Shown in pieces: positions 45,024 through 55,509 of a stretch of DNA of 64,000 bases. The DNA lies in contig NW_025408684.1 in the NCBI RefSeq assembly GCF_020360975.1, positions 682,001-746,000 on the forward strand, given 5' to 3'. How positions within the stretch are numbered: the stretch's first letter is position 1; each line of letters starts with the position of its first letter. This stretch comes from Hirsutella rhossiliensis. Taxonomy: Eukaryota > Ascomycota > Sordariomycetes > Hypocreales > Ophiocordycipitaceae. Under the pieces are notes generated by a model. The model was not told where the DNA came from. It saw nothing but the letters and a program-made list of their open reading frames with translations, and did not search any database. The position numbers were made by a program, and so were the translations under genes.

Positions 45024-45715
45024 GATAGCTGCTGGCGAGTGAGAGGAAGGGGGAATCGGTTCGAAACGGCGCGGCACGACGCGAATCGACAAAGGCGAGG
45101 AGGCAGACGGGCACCGACGAGGAGCTCGTAGAACGAAGTTGACGATGTGAAAAAGGGCCTAGGCGCGAAAATAACTCTACCCTGGAAAGTACGGAACATC
45201 CCGTTCCTGAGTACCAGGTACCTAGGTCGGTGCGAAGTAATTACAGTAGACGGCATTTTGGGCATGTGCATTTTTATGTAAGGAGGATTCGTGGCTCATC
45301 CCTTACATAAGGCGTCTGACGCACCATTCTGCATCCCTAGCAACTTTCTAAAAGACTTATTAAAAGTAATGACACCATTCCTGGCAACCTGAGAGCCTTG
45401 ATATGCCGCACTTGATTTGTCTTGCTTCGGGATGGAACATTCGGGATCCGAACCATGGTCCAAATCACAGATACTGTACGAAAGCACGTATCCTCTACAT
45501 CTACATGGAGGCGGTAGGATATCCGTGGCGGGTTCCACTTTTCCGGCGACGCGAGAGAATCAGCTCCCAAACGGACTCAGGATCCCTTGCGTCTTGCCAT
45601 GGCCCAAGACGCCGTAGGGGCACGAGAGAGATGGACGAATAGTACATAAACCCCCGCGTTCTCCACTCTTGCTGAGGTCTCTCCCGCAACTCGCCAGTAC
45701 GTACGGCCCTCTGCC
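45024..45715. other. Divergent promoter of MAP1 and the kynurenine monooxygenase gene
   Basis: About 690 bases. A GTACCAGGTACCTAGG element lies near 45211. Nothing coding was recognised. Confidence 0.5.
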
Positions 45716-47473
45716 ATGGAAGCGCCCCAAAAGACGGTCATTGTCGGCGCCGGGCCGGTCGGCTCCCTGGCGGCCCTGTACGCAGCCCAGAGAGGCCACC
45801 AGGTCGAGGTGTACGAGCTGCGTCCAGGTATGCTTGCGGAGTGGCAATGTGTCCCTTGATCCAGCCGCCTCCTCGCCGCCATGGCCATTCTTCAACGCCA
45901 AGACGCAAGCCGCTTGTGTTCACGAGACTCTTCCTAATCGACTTCAGATCTGCGAAACCCAGGCATCGTGCCTCTCAACTTCACAAAGTCCATCAACTTG
46001 GCCGTGTCCGAGCGTGGGATACACGCCCTGCGACTGGCTGGCCACCCGACCCTCTTGAAATCCATCATGGACGCCACGATTCCCATGCGCGGCCGCATGA
46101 TACACGGCAGGAGCCCCACGCGGGCTTTGTACGAGCATTCCCAAGACTACGACGCCAAAGGCCGGGTGAGAGTCATCTTTGTTACACGGTAGGCATTTGC
46201 TGAATTCGGCACCAGGCAATCTACGCAATTGACCGTTCGGGTCTCAACTCGCGCCTCCTCGATGTCCTCGACTCGATGCCCAACGTCAAGCTCTTCTTCA
46301 ATCACAAGCTGACCGGAGCCGACTTCAATGCTTGCCGTGCCTGGTTTGAGGCACGAGACCAGGTCGCCTCGCCCAATGACCGTTTCAGAGAGATTGAAAT
46401 TGGCTTCGACCTCATGATCGGGGCCGACGGGGCGCATTCAGCCGTGCGCTACCACATCATGAAGTTTTCCCGTATGGACTATCAACAAGAGTACATCGAC
46501 ACCCTCTGGTGCGAGTTCCAACTGGGCCCCCGAGAGACTGCCTCCCAGGACGACCCGTGGGCCAAATTCCAGATATCGCCAAATCACTTGCATATTTGGC
46601 CAGGCAAGGACTTTATGTTCATTGCCATACCAAGCGAGGTATTCCCCTTCTGCAGAACCAGATCTCGAATGCCTTGAGGCTGCTGACCCCGGCTCACCCT
46701 AGGACGGTTCTTTTACGTGCACCCTGTTCCTCCCAAGCAGGCAATTTGCCGAGCTGGAGAATGATCCGTGCACTCTACCCGCCTTCTTTAACCAACACTT
46801 CCCCGGCGTCACCGACTTGATACCCAGCGAAAGCCTCATCTCGTCTTTCCAGGAAAACCCCCATCTCCCGCTAATCAGCCTCAGGTGCCGCCCATACCAC
46901 CATGGCTCATCCGGCATCATCATCGGCGACGCTGCCCACGCCATGGTTCCTTTCTACGGGCAAGGCATGAACGCCGGAATGGAGGATGTGCGCATTCTCT
47001 TTTCCGTGCTCGACAAGCATGTCGATGTGTCCGAGAATCATCTCAATGACAAGGGCAACGCCGCGGTCATGCTCCCTATTAGCAGGGCCAAGGCGTTGGC
47101 CGAGTACTCGGCGGTGCGAGAACCCGACGCCCATGCCATCAACGAGTTGGCGCTGCAAAACTACGTCGAGATGAGATCATCCGTCCTCTCCAAGCGGTAC
47201 CGGCTTCGCAAGTTCCTCGAAGAATATATGAGCACCAATCTTCCCAGCCTCGGCTGGCATACCAAGTATTCACGGGTTAGCTTTAGCAACGAGCCCTACG
47301 CCGACATCGTCCGGCAGAGCGACCACCAGGGGAGGGTTCTATTGTGGAGTTTCGTGGGATTACTGGCCAGCCCTTTTGCCGTCACCGGACTGGCCCTCGC
47401 ATGCAGACATCGCCGAACCCTCATGTCCGGCCTCTACAGCCTCCTGGGAATGAACGCAGCCCGTTCGGGCTAA
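45716..47473 (+). CDS. BNA4: Kynurenine 3-monooxygenase
   Basis: Exons 45716-45827, 45948-46165, 46216-46638 and 46703-47473 give 507 residues, all phases correct. This FAD enzyme hydroxylates L-kynurenine to 3-hydroxykynurenine with NADPH and O2 on the outer mitochondrial membrane, in de novo NAD synthesis from tryptophan. Visible are the FAD fingerprint [20 protein letters not shown], the KMO substrate motif [24 protein letters not shown], the DG motif [15 protein letters not shown] and [20 protein letters not shown] (second FAD motif). The C-terminal helix ([20 protein letters not shown]) is the membrane anchor of eukaryotic KMO. Intron donors are GTATGC, GTGAGA and GTATTC. The other BNA genes are not in this window. 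Confidence 0.96.
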
Positions 47474-48286
47474 GTGACGGACCTTTGGCTTCTTGGAGCA
47501 ACCTGTACATTTATTTCCGGCCGCCACTGCTTCAACCATATACTCGCCGACATGGGCAACCGACCTCACAAGCTTGGGAACCCGCAAGTCGCGCTGCGGC
47601 GCGAAATTTGGAACCATGGCGCGCCTGCGGATAGAAGCATTGAGTCGGGTCGGACTGTGCAAAGTAGTAGTATGAGACCAGGGAGCATTACCGCGAGTCT
47701 GCTGTGTAAAAGATTTGATGCGTTCTGGCTGTACCCGGGGAATGTCTTATGCCTCTTCGTTGAAGTTCTGAAAAACCGCTGTAGTGTTTGGCCCGGATGG
47801 GTGCAATGGACAGAAGGGAATGCTTAGTCAGCTCAGGTCACATCCTTCTGGTAGTCTAGGAATTATCATCAGCTCGCTCCGTAGTCTGCATCACGCCAAG
47901 TTCCTTTGCGCCTCCAACTCGCAGCACTGCCTGGTTAACTGGCGGGTCAATTTCGAGTGGTCTGCTGCTGAGTGAGCCCTCGGCTCGGGGGTTCGCGTCG
48001 TCTTTCAAACGCAAGAAAGTCCCCCATCGCCACTTCAAGAGATAAGCTGGCCGGCTATCGGTGGGCTCGCTGAAATATTTGTATGTGTCCCGTCGCCACT
48101 CAATCTGCGACGCACTGCCGTACTGACTGGCTCTCGTCCTTTGTAACAAGAGCTTCCCATCACGGCGTCGAGCGTAAGGATCCTCGGGCTTAGGCCGTCG
48201 TCGCACCTGGGCACGAACCCCGAACCCGAATTCACGTTTCTCCACCTCAAACTCCTCGGCCGCTCTCGCGTGCACACTTGCCCACC
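47474..48286. other. Intergenic, no gene seen
   Basis: 3' flank of the kynurenine monooxygenase gene and promoter of the uS8m gene. No exon was recognised. Confidence 0.5.
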
Positions 48287-48787
48287 ATGCCTTCGATTCT
48301 CAACGTTGCAAACATGTGCTCGCACCTGCAGAATGTCTCCAAGGCACGGCTGGGCATTACTTCGGTCAAGAACACAAAGTACAACCTACGGCTTGCTCTT
48401 GCTATGCACCGCTCCGGCTTCTTCTCCGCCGTCTACCGTGGAGGCAAGTCACCACCTACGATGGAACAGATGGTCTCCGAGCCCCCCGAGGTCCTCACTA
48501 CTGCAAACGTCGCTCAGTCGAGGCTATGGCTTTGCATGAAGTATTGGGACGGTCGACCCGTCCTGTCCAAGGCCACGACGGTCAGCACCCCTAGCCGCAT
48601 TATGACAGCTACCATCAAGGAGCTTGACAAGCTGGCACGGGGAAGACAAACCAAGGTCAGCGGCGGCGTCGTTCGGGGATTGAACATGGGCGAGTGCATG
48701 TTCTTGGGCACATCGAACGGGGTCCTCGAGGTGAGAGAGGCACTGGATCGAAAAGTTGGAGGGATCCTTATCTGTCGCGTGTTATGA
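48287..48787 (+). CDS. MRPS8: Mitochondrial small-subunit ribosomal protein uS8m
   Basis: Intronless, 166 residues. A primary-binding protein of the mitochondrial small ribosomal subunit. It starts MPSILNVANMCSHLQNVSKARL, matching the N-terminus of fungal mitochondrial S8, and ends with a bacterial-type S8 C-terminal domain: KVSGGVVRGLNMGECMFLGTSNGVLEVREAL, where bacterial S8 has the GLG...T..G..t...A pattern. The ATG at 48287 (caccATGcc) is preferred over the upstream non-ATG frame. As in many uS8m proteins, no separable cleavable presequence is obvious. Confidence 0.92.
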   Translation: MPSILNVANMCSHLQNVSKARLGITSVKNTKYNLRLALAMHRSGFFSAVYRGGKSPPTMEQMVSEPPEVLTTANVAQSRLWLCMKYWDGRPVLSKATTVSTPSRIMTATIKELDKLARGRQTKVSGGVVRGLNMGECMFLGTSNGVLEVREALDRKVGGILICRVL

Positions 48788-49258
48788 GCCGGGGGCGACG
48801 GTTCTAGAGTGTATAGTAGGCTGTTTACACCAGTAGTGTTCCCTGGTTTTCATCTCGCCACGCAATCTTGGGCCTTGCAGGAAGACCCAGAAGCAGCATC
48901 TTTTGTGACGCAGTGCAGCGAGTAAGGAAGGGGGCACGTCACGGGGGCATTCCAGACCTTTTACTGCCCAAACAGCGAGCAACCCTCTGGATTGTACAAT
49001 TTACTCTACACAGCGAGCGCGATCCACCGGCTACCTAATTGTCAATGCTGTCCGTGTCAGGTATCCTAGGTATCTTGGAGAACTAAATGCGCCTCAACAA
49101 GATTGCGCCAATGAAGAAAATCATAGGAGGGACCATCAGAGCCCGGAGAGTCTGAAGTCTCGTAACCAGAGCTGCGTAATAACTGGTCTTCGATCAACTC
49201 GCCCTTTCACGCGACCCGGTGAACTGAACTGTCTCCGCTCCACCGCGGCCATGGCAGG
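48788..49258. other. Convergent 3' region
   Basis: 470 bases between the 3' ends of the uS8m gene and the convergent long disordered protein gene. A short GGTATCCTAGGTATC element lies near 49060. Nothing coding was recognised. Confidence 0.5.
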
Positions 49259-51647
49259 CTATTGAAGGTTCTGCTCGGATTCAACGTTCTTTGTTTCCTG
49301 CTCTATTGGCAGCGGTGGGTGAAGGCTTGAGCCTTGCGACTCACATTGACTCTCGGCGTCCCGGGGAGAGCCATGTACCACGTCGTCCTCAATCTTTTCG
49401 TCCTTCATCGTATCTGGAGCCGTGGACTTTGATGCATTGTCAAAGATTTCTGCGACAAGCTCCTTTGCCTCAACCTCCTCATCATTAACAATGTCTGCAG
49501 TGGGCTTTGACGGGTCTGAAGAGTCCGACAATATGGCTGGCCGCTCTCCAAGTATAGCACTCTCTCGAATGTCTGCTTGCGATTTTGCCTCCGTCACATG
49601 GGCACCGGTCAATCCAGGAGCAGGCTTGTCGACTGGAGAGGCACAAGGTAGTGGCTCCACGTTGGCCGGCTGCACAGGCTGTTGACCCAGATCGAATTCC
49701 TGTGCGACGTCAATGACCTCCTCGGCTGTCTCGACACATGCAGTTTCGGGAACCGTGGCCTTTTCCGCAATTGGGTCTAAGGGGCTTGTCGCGTTTAGCA
49801 GCTCGACCTGCGATTCTGTCGGGCCGGCTTCTGGGGGGCTTGCAGCCTCCTTTTCGCCTGATTCGACACGCAGGTTGTCTTCTGGTGAATCTGGCTTTTC
49901 GGAATCTCGCGCCCGAGGCGTCGGGATCTCGCTTGCGTCCTTGGAGACGCTAATTACTCGGTGTATGGGCTCCGGCTGGGATAGCTCATGCTCGACGTCC
50001 GCAGATGTCCTGCCAGATTCCGCCTGCTGCGAGCTATTTGATTCAGACTTTATGCTCGCTTGGTCCTTGGCAAGGACCGGTCTGCGTACATTGGCCGCTT
50101 GTCGTGGATGACGCTCAGCCGCTGCTGTTGACGGGCGAGGGGCTGTCTTCTTTGGAGGTGTTGAGGGAACTTTCTCCGCTGTCTTTGACGATGAAGCCTG
50201 GGTCGGCCTCATCATTCTCGCCAGAAAACCCTCGTCAACGTGGCTGCTACGCTTCGTAGCGTTCGTGTCCGGTTCGAAAGACCTGCTGGGCGGAAGGCCA
50301 ACGCTAGGCTTTGGACGGCTTATCGCAGATTTGGGCCGATTTGCCGGTTGGGCCGAGGCGGATGCTCTTGACGGGTTCGCGCGAGTAGTCGCGTGTGCGG
50401 GCGCATCCAGACTCTGTAAGCTTTCAGACTGCCGCGAGTAAGACTGCCTCGCCACGTTGCCTTTGGAAACAGACGAGGCAGTTGGAGCCGTGAGAGTGGA
50501 GGGAATGTTGACAGGCTTGGTGGTGGATTTTGGCTTCGGCTTTGAAAGAGCAGTGTCCCCGTGGCCTATTCCTTTTGAGGGTTGGGGCTTTTGAGTCGTG
50601 ATCGAAGGATTGGACCTGGGCTTGGGTCCTGTGGTCGTGATTCTCGTACTGGCAGTTGTGTCCCCCCGTCTGGTGCTCAACTTCTCAACTGTTTTCTTTA
50701 CGGGCTTGTTGGCGTCACTTTTCGACGCCACAACGGAAGTTTTGGCCGTTTGTGATCCGTTCGCGACCGTCTTCTTCTGAGACCCGACAGGAGCCTGGCT
50801 GCTCGCACCGGGCTTTTTCGTCACTGCTCCGGATGTCTTTGATGGCGTGGCGGAGGTGTCAGCCTGAGACTCGTCTGGTTGACGTCCTTCGATTGACGAT
50901 GAGGGTGTCATGGCTCCGCTCCTGGGGGGGCTCAAGGACGAACCAGCAACCATGTCGGCCGGCTTAGGATCGGTGGATGACTGCTCCTGATCTAGTTGCT
51001 TGTCGGGATCCGTGCTCGGCTTGTCACCAACAGCGCCGGCAGGTTTGGGGGGGAGCGGTGCGTCGGAGGACGGCCGTAGGTGTTCGCTGATGGGTTCGCT
51101 GACGAACAGCCTGCGCATGGGCTTGGAGACGTCGTCTGAAGATGTCGCGGCAGGTTTATCTGGGAATGTCGAAGTAGACTCTGCGTCGGTCTCGATGCTC
51201 AAACGACGTCTAGACAAACTGGACTCTCCACTGTGATCTCGCCGGAGGCCCATGCGGCCGTCTTTTTCGATGGCGACAAAGTTTGTGCGAACCTTGGAGA
51301 GCGGTCTAGGAGACCCGGTACCATTTGCGCCTGCGAGGAGAACTTTTGATCAGCCACGCAGCCAGTGGCGTTGCATCTTGGCCGGCCAGGATAGGTGTTG
51401 GACCTGCACCAACGATGATGTGATGCGCAGATACGAGGCAGGAGAAGGGGGGAGAGAGGCATCCCGCCGATGACAAGGCAGAGACGGAGTAAGGGATTCG
51501 AGGTGAAGAGAAGGTATGGGCAGACCTCCCGTACCTACCTACGGGGTTTGCGGATGAGGTTGAGACACCAGGCGATCTCCCTCTGTCAGGTGGACTCTTG
51601 TCCCCTTTATTTTCGAACATGGCCCTCAGGTTCCTAACCTGGCTCAT
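49259..51647 (-). CDS. Long disordered Ser/Pro/Lys-rich protein, unknown function
   Basis: Exons 51647-51539 and 51330-49259 give 726 residues. The 208-nt intron (51331-51538) lies after codon 36; donor G|GTAGGT sits in a TAGGTAGGTA copy, and other GT choices break the frame. Two blocks look conserved rather than random: the N-terminus MSQVRNLRAMFENKGDKSPP with SPRPLSKVRTNFVAIEKDGR, and GFLARMMRPTQASSSK near the middle. The rest is Ser/Thr/Pro/Lys/Ala-rich with many SP/TP sites, then a Glu/Asp-rich C-terminal third. No domain, signal peptide or membrane helix was seen. The basic middle and acidic tail resemble cytoskeletal or nuclear scaffold proteins, which is a guess. The family is not known to me. 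Confidence 0.78.
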
Positions 51648-52635
51648 GGTGCCGGGCGTCGCCACGACCAGAGACGTCGATAAGAGATTGTTGGCGGTGT
51701 ACGCGATGCTCCGAGAAGATGCAGGCACGGATGACGCATGGATATCTGGATGCAGCGCAGGATGCAGGCCTGGGGGAGACAAAGGGAAAACGGCCACGAA
51801 AGGGAGACGTGGTCAACAGGGGCAATTTACAGCTGCGGTCAGGGTTACTGCCGGGGTCGGCAAGGCAGGTGTTACTCTTGGCTACCGACAAGGTACCTCT
51901 GTGCAGCCAACGGCCGAGAGGGATACCTTGCCAGAGTTAAGAAATACCCGCCCGAGACTAAGCCGCGATTGCTTCTCCATACCTATAGAGTACCGTTAGA
52001 CTTAATATGACTCCAGCTCCAAAGTACTTATCCAAGGGGGAATTCCATATAAAGTATTATACTAGATACTAATATCCCAAGGGGGCTCTAGTAATTATTA
52101 TTTTTATATAAGGAACAACCCTCTACAACCCTCTAGAATATCTTGCAGTCTGCTATTCTACCCGGCGGTCCATATTTTTCAACATACAACAATGACGAGG
52201 ACGTGTGCCTCAGCTCATTTCTCCAAGTGTTGTACAAGTCAAGAAAATAAGCGCCAACTCTCCCTCTTTTCCCTTCTTTGCATTTGCGTTACCCATGTTG
52301 CTCCTCAAAGCACGCATATACCTCCGCGTGATGTCATGCCCCTTTCAGTCAGTTCCCCTCTAGATCGCTCTCTTTTCCACCTGCCAGTCCAGAAACCTAC
52401 CCAGAAAATGTCCCGTGAAAATTGTTCTGACATCTGTTCTCCTTGGAATAGAAGAAGGCGACGGGACCGCCGAGTGTCGTAGGATGCTAAAGCGCAACCG
52501 TAAAAGATAGGTTGAATCTTCGTATAGTACAAGAAACTGTAGTACAAGAAACTGGGGTGCAAGCACGATGTGCAGAACAGCTTGCCTAGCACACACAAAC
52601 CAAATCTGCTCGCAAGAAGTGCTCGGCCGAACTGC
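51648..52635. other. Intergenic with AT-rich island
   Basis: The left part is the leader of the disordered-protein gene. At about 51995-52165 lies an AT-rich patch with two near-copies of CCAAGGGGG (52030-52038 and 52078-52087), unlike its surroundings. No exon was recognised. Confidence 0.5.
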
Positions 52636-55194
52636 TCATTTGGTTCTCTTCGCCTCGAGTTCGGCCTGATATTTGGCAATCAATTCTTTCCTGTGGCGGA
52701 ACTCTTGTCAGAAAAGCTGCTTTACGAGACGTTCGGACATTGGAACCCACTGGAGATGAGGGGGTGCGGCGGCGTAGTGGCTGAACTCCATGCTGAACTC
52801 CCCCTTCCCTTGGGTCGCCGCCCGTAGCTGTGAGCTGAACCCAAACATGGCATTGAGACTGCAGTCGCAAATTAGTGTAAAGTCCTCGCTTCCAATGTCG
52901 GTGTCGTGAATAGTAGCGTTTCTCTTGTTCATGAGCATCAGAATATTGCCCTGAAATTCGTTGGGAGCCGTAATGGTCGTCTTCATCAGCGGCTCTAAGA
53001 CCTGACCACCAGCATCAGGGAAGGCTTTGCGAAACGCCATTTGTGTGGCGAGATTGAAAGCATAGTCCGAGGAGTCGGTAACATGAGTGGCTCCGTCATT
53101 GACAATCATCTTCGCTCCGATGACGCGGTGGCCAAGGAGGGGACCCTTTTCGCAGGAAAGGTCGAACCCTTTGGCACAGGCCGTCAGAAACTTGTCTGGA
53201 ATGTGGCCGCCCACGACCTGGCTCTCGTAGTAGTTCTCATCCGGCTTGTCGTTGGGCTCAATCCAGCCAGCCACGCGTGCAAAATCGCCGGGGCCACCGC
53301 TCTGGCGTTTCAGCAGGTAGTCGAAATCGGCACGTCGGGAAATCGTCTCTCGGTAGGCCACACGGGGCTGGCCCGTGATACAGTCCGTCTTATACTCTCG
53401 ACGCAGGCGCTCGACATAAACCTCGAGATGCAGCTCGCCCATGCCTGAGATGATCGTCTCTTCACTCTCGGCGTCCACGTGTACTCGAAATGTCGGGTCC
53501 TCGCGCTGGAATCGGTTCATCGCTTTGCTGAAACTGTCCGCTTCGGTAGTGCGCTTCGGCCTGATGGACAGCGACATGACAGCGTCCGGCACGTACATGG
53601 ATGACATGATGTAGGGGAGCCCCCCATCCGTGAAGGTGTCTCCCGATGCGCAGTCAACGCCGAAGACGGCACAAATCTCGCCGGCGCCAACCTCAGACAC
53701 ATCCTCCATCTCGTTCGAGTGCATGCGAACTATGCGTGGGATTCTGACCTTCTTGTCTGTCCTCGAGTTGTACAGGTACGATCCCTTGGTGAGCATGCCC
53801 TGGTAGACGCGGATGTATGTAAGCTGTCCAAAGTTGTTCTCCTCCAGCTTGAAGGCCAGCCCGACAAAGGGCAGCGAGTTGTATGGTACAAGCTTGACCG
53901 CCCGTTCGCCTTGGGTCTTGTCCAGGGCAGTATTCTCCACCTCGGATGGATTCGGGAGATAGTCGCAAACAGCATCGAGCATAGGTTGGACTCCCTTATC
54001 GGCCAGAGCAGATCCCATTAGGACTGGGGAGAAGGCACGTGCGGTGGTTGCTCGTCGGATGGCGGCTTTGATCTGCGACTTTGATGGTTCTTTTTCATCG
54101 AGGTAAAGTTCGGCGATCTCGTCGTCGACGTCGGCCAGCTTCTCAATCAAGACTTGGCGCTTCTCGGCAGCCAGTTCTAGTAGAGCGCCAGGTATTTGGT
54201 CGGAGACCCGAACCTTGGTTCCGCGTGGTCCTTCGAAATACAAGGCTTTCATCTCAACCAGGTCGACGACGCCCTCGAATTCGTCCTCGGCCCCAATGGG
54301 GATCTGGATAGCTGCGGCGGGCATCTTGAGCTTCGAATTGATCTGTTCCACGGCTTTCCAGGGATTGGCGCCCATGCGATCCATTTTATTGATGAAGGAG
54401 AGCCTCGGGACATTGTATCGCTTCATCTGGCGGTCGACGGTGGTGGTCTGGGACTGCACGCCGCTGACAGCGCAAAGAATCATGACGGCACCGTCCAGGA
54501 CTCGAAGGGCTCGCTCGACTTCGATGGTGAAGTCAATATGGCCAGGCGTGTCAATCAAGTTGAAATGGTATGTCTTCTCCTCGCCGTCCTCTGTCTTTTT
54601 CCAGTCGCAAAACGTGGCTGCAGACTGAATCGTGATTCCCTTTTCCCGTTCCAGCTCCATGGAATCCATCTTGGCGCCCACTGAATCTTTTCCCCTAACT
54701 TCGTGGATTGCCTTGATCCGGCCAGTGTAGAAGAGAACCCTTTCCGTTGCTGTCGTCTTCCCGCTGTCGATATGGGCCTGCACTCGCGACATGTCAGCCA
54801 GAGACAGCCCTCGAAGGCGCATCGGAAGTGGAGATCTGGTTTCGTACGGCAATGCCAATGTTGCGAACTCGCGACAGCCGTTGGGCTTCTTCGGGCGCCA
54901 TGTTTGCGGCAACGTACTCGGGAGTCAGGCCCGCAGCGTCTTCTTGTGCTTTTTTGAGGCTAGAGCGACGACATCAACCAACCATTCATTCCCTGTGACT
55001 CGGAGCTATCAGAGGAGCTCTTACGCCGCCTGTGCAGCGCTTGCTACGCGCATCGAGGTGTGGCCAAAGGCCCGGACAGCCTGACGGCTCGAGATAGGTG
55101 CAGCTGCCCATGATTCCCCGGTTCCCAAAACTAGTCGCTTGGTCTCCGAGAACAGAAGGCAGCTGGGCCATCGGGCGGCCCTTATCGCACTCAT
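52636..55194 (-). CDS. MEF1: Mitochondrial elongation factor G
   Basis: Four exons: 55194-55025, 54959-54848, 54777-52751 and 52690-52636, giving 787 residues. It translocates tRNA-mRNA during mitochondrial protein synthesis. Exons 1-2 encode a basic, Asp-free mitochondrial presequence ([20 protein letters not shown]) and [15 protein letters not shown]. The G1 loop AHIDSGKTT begins exon 3, followed by [29 protein letters not shown] (G3) and NKMDR (G4); domains II to V follow up to [18 protein letters not shown]. The last 60-nt intron (52691-52750, donor GTGGGT) restores the family C-terminus [14 protein letters not shown]. Without these three introns the frame would miss the presequence, the G1 motif context and the proper end. 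Confidence 0.96.
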
Positions 55195-55365
55195 GATGTG
55201 TGCGATATGACTTCACGGCAAAAGGCGCGCGTCTGTCGCGAGCTTGAAATCTCGTCGACGAACATAACCTTGAAAGAAAAAAATGGAGAGCTGTCGCAGC
55301 TATCAGCCAGCCAGCTTATCGGTGGTGCCCGCAATTGCGTCGTAATTCACTTAGGCCACGTGACC
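55195..55365. promoter_or_regulatory. Short MEF1 upstream region bounded by the Crypton
   Basis: Only about 170 bases separate the MEF1 start codon from the presumed left end of the transposon. The stretch includes CCACGTGACC near 55357 (E-box-like CACGTG). It must contain the core promoter of MEF1 unless that lies inside the element. No direct evidence of a transcription start is visible. Confidence 0.4.
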
Positions 55366-55422
55366 ACTTATCGCCCGCAAAACGCCGCCCGTGAAATCGT
55401 GTGCAGGACGCCTGATAAGTGC
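55366..55422 (+). repeat. Left inverted motif set of the Crypton
   Basis: Contains ACTTATCG, GAAATCGTGTGC and CTGATAAGTGC in that order. The matching inverted set is at 58311-58385. These may be recombinase-binding sites. That role is inferred from position only. Confidence 0.6.
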
Positions 55423-55509
55423 ATTTGATAAGTTCCCACCCGACTTATCGGGTTTCCGGCCAACCAGCCCAGACATTCGCCCCGTAGGAAGGTTGCCCGA
55501 TCGACCGAG

